From: Candidatus Roizmanbacteria bacterium CG09_land_8_20_14_0_10_41_9
GTDB lineage: Bacteria; Patescibacteriota; Microgenomatia; UBA1406; GWC2-37-13
Direction: 5' to 3'
Length of the DNA stretch: 16,094 nt
Assembly: GCA_002774185.1 (NCBI GenBank)
Contig: PEZG01000019.1
Location: forward strand, 1 to 16,094
Part shown: positions 1 to 5,717 of the stretch, one piece after another
Position numbering within the stretch: position 1 is the stretch's first letter
How the letters are laid out: the number at the start of each line of letters is the position of its first letter
Notes under the pieces: generated by a model
What the model saw: the letters and a program-made list of their open reading frames with translations, nothing else
The model's database searches: none
Told to the model about the DNA's origin: nothing
Made by a program: the position numbers and the translations under genes

Positions 1-1088
1 TACTGAGCCAGGACATGGTATCCACTCCAAGTCCCTAACTTTGCAGAAACTTCATCAAGAAAAATCGGCGGAACATATTTGATTGTATCATCTATGGCTG
101 TCGTTGTTTTTTGCAGGTAAGAAAACGGTGGAATTCTTCCTAAGGATGAGTGTTTCCGGACACAGTTGTAGTAGTAGAGATAATTGAAGGCTTCTTTGTA
201 AAATTGATCGTACGTGGTAATCGTATGGATTCGGGGAATGTAGAACTCATCATCATCTGTTTTGTGTGATCTTTCAAGATGAGCATTTTCCTCAGGATGT
301 TTTTTTCTGTTTTGAATGATAAAACAACCAAAGCCTTTGAGTAGTTTCCTCAGTTCCACAATCTTGTACCAGCAATCTCCTCCAAACTCAATCCCGTGGT
401 CAACCGTGTAGACAATACGAACAGTCACGCCATGAGAGCGGAGCCATGAGGTAACCCACAGAAACCAGGTTAATCCATTGGTCCATGATTTTTCTTTTGA
501 AAAGGCGATTAATTTGAATCTTGAATTCACGTCCACTGCTCCCCACTGGTACAGAGGCAGATCATGGCGGAGAATATGGGTAATCTGGGAGGAGGACAAG
601 GCTTTCTGATCAATAATGTGTTTGAGATCAACTTGGACGACTTCAAATGCTTTGGCTGTATACCAGTCAACAAAAGGACGAGCAGACCGTTTGTATCTTT
701 TCCTGATTTTTGTTTTGGTTTTTTTGTTGCGTCTGACAATATTTCTGATCGTATGATGGGAAAGCGTGATCCCATACTGTTCCTGCAGTTCCTCTTTGAG
801 ACGGAGAGGACCATAGTTTGTTTTTTCCTTCAGCAGTAGTACTTTTGATTCAATGTCCTCATTGGTTTTGTTTTTGACCGTATGGGGAGCAGTTGATAGA
901 TCGTCCAGACTCTTTCTTTTCTGTTTTGCGAGTGCCTTGTAGATGGTGGATCGGGTCGTATGAAGAAGACGTGCAGTTTCACTTACATTCCCGTTGTTAC
1001 TTTTGAGTATCTGCAGTATTGCCTGCCTAGCGGCTTTTGGTGATATCTGCCGTAGCTCATTGTATTCTAAATGGATGCCAGTTGTCAT
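1..1088 (-). CDS. DDE transposase (IS481/IS3-like, rve integrase core), 3' end at window edge
   Basis: The minus strand reads from ATG at 1088 for 362 codons without a stop to the window edge, where the next codon begins TA (a stop or Tyr). Residues about 33-54 look like a helix-turn-helix (GNVSETARLL then TRSTIYKAL). An integrase core follows. The likely catalytic triad is D154 (VQVDLKHI), D230 (in VDHGIEFGG, where relatives usually have TDNGxEF) and E272 (ENAHLERSHKTD). The D-to-E spacing of 41 residues is longer than the usual ~35. The C-terminal part has YYNCVRKHSSLG, typical of this group. The last codons run into the inverted end, so the true stop may lie at or beyond the element boundary. 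The N-terminus may extend upstream through a frame change (see the 1057-1209 entry). Family assignment is secure; the subfamily is not. Confidence 0.85.
   Translation of the reverse strand, partial: MTTGIHLEYNELRQISPKAARQAILQILKSNNGNVSETARLLHTTRSTIYKALAKQKRKSLDDLSTAPHTVKNKTNEDIESKVLLLKEKTNYGPLRLKEELQEQYGITLSHHTIRNIVRRNKKTKTKIRKRYKRSARPFVDWYTAKAFEVVQVDLKHIIDQKALSSSQITHILRHDLPLYQWGAVDVNSRFKLIAFSKEKSWTNGLTWFLWVTSWLRSHGVTVRIVYTVDHGIEFGGDCWYKIVELRKLLKGFGCFIIQNRKKHPEENAHLERSHKTDDDEFYIPRIHTITTYDQFYKEAFNYLYYYNCVRKHSSLGRIPPFSYLQKTTTAIDDTIKYVPPIFLDEVSAKLGTWSGYHVLAQ
7..26 (+). repeat. Left inverted repeat of the insertion sequence
   Basis: This 20-base stretch matches the reverse complement of 1176-1195 at 17 of 20 positions, including the uninterrupted core ACATGGTAT. 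It lies within the last codons of the transposase frame. The outermost bases of the end are probably cut off by the window edge. Confidence 0.7.
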
Positions 1089-1209
1089 GGATTCGGTGTG
1101 GTAACTTGTAATAGTCCTCACCGAATAATTCTAGACATCTCTGCCGGTACTTTTCATACCGTTCCCGTTCTGAAAAGTGTATACCATGTGCTGACCTCCC
1201 TACACTCAT
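1057..1209 (-). CDS. Small ORF overlapping the transposase start; probable frame-split N-terminus
   Basis: A 50-codon minus-strand frame starts with ATG at 1209 and ends with TGA at 1057-1059, overlapping the first 32 nt of the transposase frame. Its product is charged and aromatic-rich (RERYEKYRQRCLELFGEDYY, then KLPHRIHDNWHPF) and looks coding rather than random. Its last residues run straight into the transposase residues EYNELRQISPK if the frame moves by +1 near 1068-1066. This suggests that a longer ancestral transposase was split by an indel, or that a programmed frameshift joins the two. Its ATG lies a few bases outside the inferred right end, so the start is uncertain. I recognise no independent function. 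Confidence 0.4.
   Translation of the reverse strand: MSVGRSAHGIHFSERERYEKYRQRCLELFGEDYYKLPHRIHDNWHPFRIQ
1091..1126 (-). promoter_or_regulatory. Stem-loop directly before the transposase start
   Basis: ATTCGGTG (1091-1098) and CACCGAAT (1119-1126) are perfect 8-base inverted repeats. After a T:T mismatch, GG (1100-1101) and CC (1116-1117) extend the stem. On the transposase message the stem ends two bases before the ATG at 1088, so it could occlude initiation, as is known for several insertion sequences. It also lies inside the 1057-1209 frame, so chance or coding constraint is possible. Confidence 0.35.
1176..1204 (+). repeat. Right inverted repeat of the insertion sequence
   Basis: Positions 1176-1195 pair with 7-26 (17 of 20 bases). 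Read inward from 1204 on the minus strand the sequence begins TGTAGGGAGGTCAGC, and the TGT fits a transposon tip. A nearby 7-bp inverted repeat (CTTTTCA at 1150-1156 and TGAAAAG at 1171-1177) could form a sub-terminal hairpin. Confidence 0.7.
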
Positions 1210-1222
1210 AAACCGCTTCTTC

Positions 1223-1250
1223 TTGATTACAAAAAAAAGTGGAGTATCAT
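1223..1250 (+). promoter_or_regulatory. Candidate promoter for purF
   Basis: TTGATT at 1223-1228 and TATCAT at 1245-1250 are separated by 16 bases and match the bacterial -35 and -10 consensus at about four and five of six positions. The expected transcript start would fall a few bases before the purF ATG at 1262. The site lies between the right end of the insertion sequence and purF, so it would survive the insertion. There is no experimental support. Confidence 0.3.
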
Positions 1251-1261
1251 GGGGTTTATTG

Positions 1262-2803
1262 ATGCAAGAAAGATTTTTATCTTCGGGAATAGAAGATGAG
1301 AAACCACTTCAAGAACGCTGCGGTATTGTTGCGATATTTGGACCACCCTCTTTGAACCAAGTTCCCCTTGCGCTTCGTGCAGGTCTTGGCGTTCAGCACC
1401 GAGGTCAGAATGGAGCAGGCATGACTCTTCAAACAGAAAACGGAATTACCAGATATACTGGGGAAGGACTTCTAAGAGATATATTTACACCCAAAGTGGT
1501 TGAAAAGAAACTCTCACGTGCAAGTAGAATTACCCTTTTACATACTCGTTATGGAACATCGGGAGACTATCGTTCTGATAATATCCAACCCTGCATGGTG
1601 AGAGCTAGTGATGGCACAGATGTTGTCGTTATCCATAATGGAGAATTTGCAAATTCCGAAGCAATGAGAGAAAGGGTGATGGGTCCTACTCCTGAAGGAG
1701 TAAGCGATACATACTTGTTCACACAATTACTTGCGCAGGCCACTGGAAACTCTTGGGAGGAAAAATTAGTAAGAACATTGGAAAGCGTAAAAGGAGCATA
1801 CAGCTTGGCAATACAGATTGGCCCACAGCTTTTTTTGGCTCGAGATGAATTTGGTCTTCGGCCTCTCATGTTGGGAAGAACCTCGGATGGCTGGATCGCG
1901 GCGTCAGAAACCCATGCGTTGGATAAAGTCAACGTCAGGCCTGTTCGGGAAATAAAAAAAAATGAAATCGCCCGTATCGATGAACAAGGTCTTCATACTA
2001 TAAGGGAAGGAGTTGATGGTTCAGGTCTTTGTGCTTTTGAACTTGCATATTTTTCTAGACCTGATTCTTTAAAACCAACCTATGACGAAGAAAGCGGCAT
2101 AGCGGAAGATCCTAGGAATTGGAGGACCATCTCATCCTTCCGTCACAGATGTGGAGAAATTCTTGCACAAGAAGCACCCATCAATAATGCCACATTTGTC
2201 GTTGGCGTTCCTGATTCGGGAGTTGCGGTTGGAACTAGCTATGCTGAGGCCTCAGGTGTTCCTTATGTTCAAGCAATCCTTAGGGATCATTTTGATACCA
2301 ATGGAGATAAGCGCCTCTTCATGACGGACAATGATATAAACGCTATTGGTTCAAAAGTTCTTGGTAAATTATCTATTCTTAATGATTCAGAAATGTGGGA
2401 AGATGCGATTGTTGTTATTGGTGATGATTCGATTGTTCGAGGAAATGTTTCACGAAAAATTGTAGAGATAATAAGATCATTAGGAGCAAAAGCAGTCCAT
2501 TGGGTTATAGGATTTCCTGCCGTTGCTCATCGGTGCTATCTTGGAGTCAGCATGAGAACCGAGGAAGAACTCATTGCTGCTGGACATCATTCAGATCCTG
2601 TCGCCATCGCACAGGAAATCGGTGCAGATAGCGTACACTACATTAGTCATGAAGGTTTTGTCCGAGCGAGTAATCGTTCAGGTAGTGTAGTTATTCCTAG
2701 AAATCCTCAGGAAATTTTTTTGGCAAATAATTTATGTGGTGGATGTGTTACTGGTATTTATCCAGTAGATAGAGAAGGAAATATTTTTCAATACGCGAGG
2801 TAA
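1262..2803 (+). CDS. purF: Amidophosphoribosyltransferase (glutamine PRPP amidotransferase)
   Basis: Catalyses the committed step of purine synthesis, making 5-phosphoribosylamine from PRPP and glutamine in the cytoplasm. From ATG 1262 it has 513 residues, close to the family norm. The N-terminal Ntn-type glutaminase domain has CGIVAIFG with nucleophile C20, implying a removable leader of about 19 residues, then QHRGQNGAG and HTRYGTSG. The C-terminal phosphoribosyltransferase domain has VVGVPDSG and the PRPP loop VIGDDSIVRG. Four cysteines (C257 in GLCAFELAYFSRPDS, C425 in HRCYLG, C492 and C495 in LCGGC) match the ligand positions of the Fe4S4-containing Bacillus-type enzyme. An upstream in-frame TTG at 1223 would add 13 residues but coincides with a -35-like hexamer; ATG is preferred. 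The protein is arginine-rich (38 Arg, 15 Lys), unlike most neighbours. Confidence 0.95.
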   Translation: MQERFLSSGIEDEKPLQERCGIVAIFGPPSLNQVPLALRAGLGVQHRGQNGAGMTLQTENGITRYTGEGLLRDIFTPKVVEKKLSRASRITLLHTRYGTSGDYRSDNIQPCMVRASDGTDVVVIHNGEFANSEAMRERVMGPTPEGVSDTYLFTQLLAQATGNSWEEKLVRTLESVKGAYSLAIQIGPQLFLARDEFGLRPLMLGRTSDGWIAASETHALDKVNVRPVREIKKNEIARIDEQGLHTIREGVDGSGLCAFELAYFSRPDSLKPTYDEESGIAEDPRNWRTISSFRHRCGEILAQEAPINNATFVVGVPDSGVAVGTSYAEASGVPYVQAILRDHFDTNGDKRLFMTDNDINAIGSKVLGKLSILNDSEMWEDAIVVIGDDSIVRGNVSRKIVEIIRSLGAKAVHWVIGFPAVAHRCYLGVSMRTEEELIAAGHHSDPVAIAQEIGADSVHYISHEGFVRASNRSGSVVIPRNPQEIFLANNLCGGCVTGIYPVDREGNIFQYAR

Positions 2804-2841
2804 AATATTTTTAATCTGTAGCAATTTAAAATTTCGATATG

Positions 2842-2847
2842 TATAAT
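2842..2847 (+). promoter_or_regulatory. -10-like TATAAT just before purH
   Basis: A perfect TATAAT ends eight bases before the purH ATG at 2856. No convincing -35 lies 16-18 bases upstream and there is no Shine-Dalgarno sequence. If used, transcription would start at or next to the start codon, giving a leaderless purH message. Confidence 0.4.
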
Positions 2848-2855
2848 GGACTCGC

Positions 2856-4418
2856 ATGAAACGCAACGATGAACGGTATGCGCTAATCAGCGTCTATGAT
2901 AAAACCGGAATCGTTGCACTTGCAAAATATCTTCATGATCTTAACTACAAAATAATTTCTACGGGTGGAACTGCAAAAGTATTAACGGAAAATAATATCC
3001 CCGTTATCCCGATTCAAAACATAACCGGCAATCCCGAAAGTTTTGACGGCCGCATGAAAACCATCAGCTTCCAAATTGAGTCTGGAATTTTATTTGATAG
3101 ACAAAATCCTACTCACATAAAAGAAGCACATACGCTACATATTAAACCGATCGATATCGTTGTTTGTAATCTTTACCCTTTTGAGGAAACGATAAAAAAT
3201 TCTCATACGTCTTTGGAAACCGCGATAGAAAATATTGATGTGGGAGGATCTACGATGTTACGTGCAGCTGCCAAGAATTTTCAAAATGTTTTAGTAGTTA
3301 CCGATCCTAAAGATTATGAATCCCTAAAGTCAGCTCTAAAACAAAAAGGTATTACCCAGAAATTTAGAAAAGAACTCGCAGCAAAAGCATTTGCTCTTAT
3401 TTCTTTTTACGATAGCCAGATCGCCGCTTATTTAAATACGGATTTATTCCCCGGAACGTTAACTCTTCCTAGCCGAAAGTTATTGGACCTCAGGTACGGA
3501 GAAAACCCGCACCAGTTAGCCTCGGTATATCAGCGCCCAAATACGAAATCATTCCTTAACGCGTTGAAAAAAAATGGCGGTCTGGACTTGTCCCTCATTA
3601 ATGTTACAGATATCAATGCCGGATTGGAATCTGTCCGTCTTTTTTCAGAACCTGCGGCAGTCGTGATAAAACACAATACCCCCTGCGGGATTGCGCTGGG
3701 AAAAACTCTCCAAGAGGCACTGAAGCGCGCGATTGAAGCAGATCCGCAATCTGCTTTTGGGGGCGTTATCGTACTGAATAAACCGTTGGATTTGAAAACC
3801 GCAAAAGTAATCGCATCTTTTAAAACCGAAAAAAAAGGGAACATCGATATTGTCGCATCCCCCTCCATGACCGACGATGCTTTGGAGCTATTGAAAAAAA
3901 CCCGAAAAAATATGGGCCTGTATTCGTTTGGGAAAATCCACCCTGTCCCGTCAACAATGAATATGAAGTGGGTAGACGGAGGATTCATCATGCAAACCGC
4001 GGATTGCGATATTGAGGACGGGTTCAAGGATTGGAAATGTGTGACGAAAGCAAAACCGACAAAAAAACAATTGGCAATGATGCGCATAGGATGGAAATTC
4101 ATTTCCCGAATGAAATCTAATACGATCGTCGTGATGGATAAAAACATTCCGATGACGCGGGGAATCGGCTGCGGTCAAACCTCACGAGTCGGTGCAGCTC
4201 ATATAGCTCTTAATCAATCGGAGAAATTTGCAAAAGGCGCGATCCTCGTAAGCGATAGTTTTTTCCCTTTTGATGATTCGGTCAAATTGGCCGCGAAATA
4301 CAAAATCGCAGCCATTGTCCAACAAGGTGGATCTGTCAATGATCGGGCGTCTATTGACGCTGCAAACCGAAGCAGTATCCCAATGGTATTTACCGGGAGA
4401 CGAGCTTTTTGGCACTAG
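2856..4418 (+). CDS. purH: Bifunctional AICAR formyltransferase / IMP cyclohydrolase
   Basis: Carries out the last two steps to IMP: formyl transfer from 10-formyl-THF to AICAR, then ring closure. Its 520 residues match the family length. The N-terminal cyclohydrolase (MGS-like) domain keeps the residues expected for catalysis: K16 (DKTG), K68 (GRMKT), Y107 (NLYPFE), D128 (IDVGG) and K140 (RAAAK). The segment after RMKT reads ISFQIESGIL, where most homologues have LHPKxHGGIL, so the His-containing part of that loop is lost. The transformylase part has RYGENPHQ, the catalytic K272-H273 in VIKHNTPCG, SAFGGVI, GQTSRVGAA and a C-terminal SDSFFPFDD followed by QQGGSVND. The start is the first ATG, preceded by TATAAT. 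It is followed after 24 bases by purA. Confidence 0.95.
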   Translation: MKRNDERYALISVYDKTGIVALAKYLHDLNYKIISTGGTAKVLTENNIPVIPIQNITGNPESFDGRMKTISFQIESGILFDRQNPTHIKEAHTLHIKPIDIVVCNLYPFEETIKNSHTSLETAIENIDVGGSTMLRAAAKNFQNVLVVTDPKDYESLKSALKQKGITQKFRKELAAKAFALISFYDSQIAAYLNTDLFPGTLTLPSRKLLDLRYGENPHQLASVYQRPNTKSFLNALKKNGGLDLSLINVTDINAGLESVRLFSEPAAVVIKHNTPCGIALGKTLQEALKRAIEADPQSAFGGVIVLNKPLDLKTAKVIASFKTEKKGNIDIVASPSMTDDALELLKKTRKNMGLYSFGKIHPVPSTMNMKWVDGGFIMQTADCDIEDGFKDWKCVTKAKPTKKQLAMMRIGWKFISRMKSNTIVVMDKNIPMTRGIGCGQTSRVGAAHIALNQSEKFAKGAILVSDSFFPFDDSVKLAAKYKIAAIVQQGGSVNDRASIDAANRSSIPMVFTGRRAFWH

Positions 4419-4429
4419 GATTATGAGTT

Positions 4430-4435
4430 TATAAA
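4430..4435 (+). promoter_or_regulatory. -10-like TATAAA just before purA
   Basis: TATAAA lies seven bases before the purA ATG at 4443 in the short purH-purA gap, with no Shine-Dalgarno motif. Its placement is similar to the hexamers before purH, purB and purC. A single AT-rich hexamer is weak evidence alone; the recurrence is what matters. Confidence 0.3.
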
Positions 4436-4442
4436 AAACCGT

Positions 4443-5717
4443 ATGGTACACGTCATTATCGGTTCCCAATGGGGAGACGAGGGAAAAGGAAAAATTGTCG
4501 ATTTGCTTTCCCAAAAAGCAGATTGCGTTGTACGATTTCATGGGGGAAATAATGCCGGACATACGATCATTAATAACTTAGGAAAATTCCCACTCCATCT
4601 CGTCCCATCAGGAATCTTCAACACAGCATGTAAAGTGTTTATCGCTAATGGCGTCATCATCGATCTTGGAGTTCTAATTACCGAGATAGAAATGCTGAAA
4701 AAAGTTCTTCCTAATTTTTCCAATAGGCTTTATATATCTCCCCGATGTAATCTGATCATGCCCTATCACAAACTCCTTGACCGGTTATATGAAGAGGCAA
4801 AGGGGAAAGCAAAAACCGGAACTACGGGCCGCGGGATCGGACCCACCTATGCCGATAAGGTCTCCTACAGCGGGATACGGATTTTTGACATGCTGGATCC
4901 GAAACGATTTCAAGAACGGTTGAAAATACTGCTGATGGTAAAAAATAAAATTATTATTACCCTGGGCGGGAAACCGTTGAAACTAAAAACTATCTATTCA
5001 CAAACCCTTGAAGAGTTCCAAAAAATAAAACCCTATGTTAAAGAAACTTTTCAACCTTTATATGAGGCTATCCAGAAAAACGAAAAAATCATCTGTGAAG
5101 GCGCGCAGGGGATTTTCCTCGATAATGATTGGGGCACATATCCTTATGTTACCGGATCGTCGGTTGTCGCCGGCAATGTTACTGCAGGGTGTGGAATTGC
5201 GCCGAGGCACGTGAAGAGGATTACCGGCATCTGTAAAGCCTATACAACCCGTGTCGGTAATGGACCGTTTCCAACAGAATTAATGGATAAAACCGGTGAG
5301 ATTATGCGGAAAATTGGACAGGAATTTGGAACTACAACCGGCCGGCCCCGTCGCTGCGGTTGGCTGGATTTGGAGCTTCTCAGATTCGCCTGCTGCCTCA
5401 ACGGATTTACGGATCTTGCCATAACAAAATTGGATATCCTGGATCATTTTAAAACGATAAAGATTTGCGTCGGATATGCGCTTCGCAATAAAAAAGTACG
5501 GCATGTTGACTGCGATACTCATCTTTTAGGAAGGGTAAAGCCTATCTATAAAACCATGAGGGGATGGAATCGATCCACAAAAGATATGCGATCCTATAAA
5601 GATTTGCCAAGTGAAGCAAAAAAATATCTGAAAGAAATTTCACGACACGTTAACGTTCCCATCTCTTTGATATCTGTTGGCCCTGAAAGAAATCAGACCA
5701 TCTATGAAACCAATTGA
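4443..5717 (+). CDS. purA: Adenylosuccinate synthetase
   Basis: Joins IMP and aspartate using GTP to give adenylosuccinate, the first step from IMP to AMP. The 424 residues are close to the usual ~430. The GTP-binding loop GSQWGDEGKGK is at residues 7-17 with catalytic D12, followed by HGGNNAGHT with H40. TGTTGRGIGPTYADK (125-139) and TTTGRPRRCGW (297-307) are the characteristic IMP- and aspartate-site motifs. It starts 24 bases after purH, and its 3' end overlaps the purL start by 14 bases. Its presence in a cluster otherwise directed at IMP indicates that the cell uses the pathway for adenylates. The guanylate-branch genes guaA and guaB are not in the window. Confidence 0.96.
   Translation: MVHVIIGSQWGDEGKGKIVDLLSQKADCVVRFHGGNNAGHTIINNLGKFPLHLVPSGIFNTACKVFIANGVIIDLGVLITEIEMLKKVLPNFSNRLYISPRCNLIMPYHKLLDRLYEEAKGKAKTGTTGRGIGPTYADKVSYSGIRIFDMLDPKRFQERLKILLMVKNKIIITLGGKPLKLKTIYSQTLEEFQKIKPYVKETFQPLYEAIQKNEKIICEGAQGIFLDNDWGTYPYVTGSSVVAGNVTAGCGIAPRHVKRITGICKAYTTRVGNGPFPTELMDKTGEIMRKIGQEFGTTTGRPRRCGWLDLELLRFACCLNGFTDLAITKLDILDHFKTIKICVGYALRNKKVRHVDCDTHLLGRVKPIYKTMRGWNRSTKDMRSYKDLPSEAKKYLKEISRHVNVPISLISVGPERNQTIYETN

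Larger units (their letters stand above)
1..1204 (-). mobile_element. Insertion sequence (IS481/IS3-like DDE element), nearly complete
   Basis: A single transposase frame fills most of the segment and is flanked by matching inverted ends. The left end (7-26) and the reverse complement of the right end (1176-1195) agree at 17 of 20 bases, and with one gap the match continues outward to TA at 1-2 and 1201-1202. The right end read inward starts TGTAGGG, like the TGT ends common in IS481/IS3 relatives, so the right boundary is probably near 1204. The left boundary is probably only a few bases before position 1. The element lies about 58 bp before the purF start and is transcribed away from it. 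A target-site duplication cannot be tested because the left flank is outside the window. Confidence 0.75.

Noticed and set aside
564..839. 91-codon plus-strand frame and other frames inside the insertion sequence
   Set aside because: They lie opposite the uninterrupted 362-codon transposase frame, which has clear HTH and DDE motifs; the opposing products have no recognisable features.
1223..1261. TTG start for purF at 1223
   Set aside because: It adds 13 unsupported residues to an already long leader and coincides with a plausible -35 hexamer; ATG 1262 lies closer to CGIVAIFG.
1205..1261. Purine riboswitch or PurR-box upstream of purF
   Set aside because: The space between the insertion sequence and purF is too short for a purine aptamer and I see no CCGAACATT-like PurBox.
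3530..4147. 205-codon minus-strand frame opposite purH
   Set aside because: Same reason: it mirrors the conserved AICAR transformylase domain, and its Phe/Ser-rich product looks like an antisense reading.
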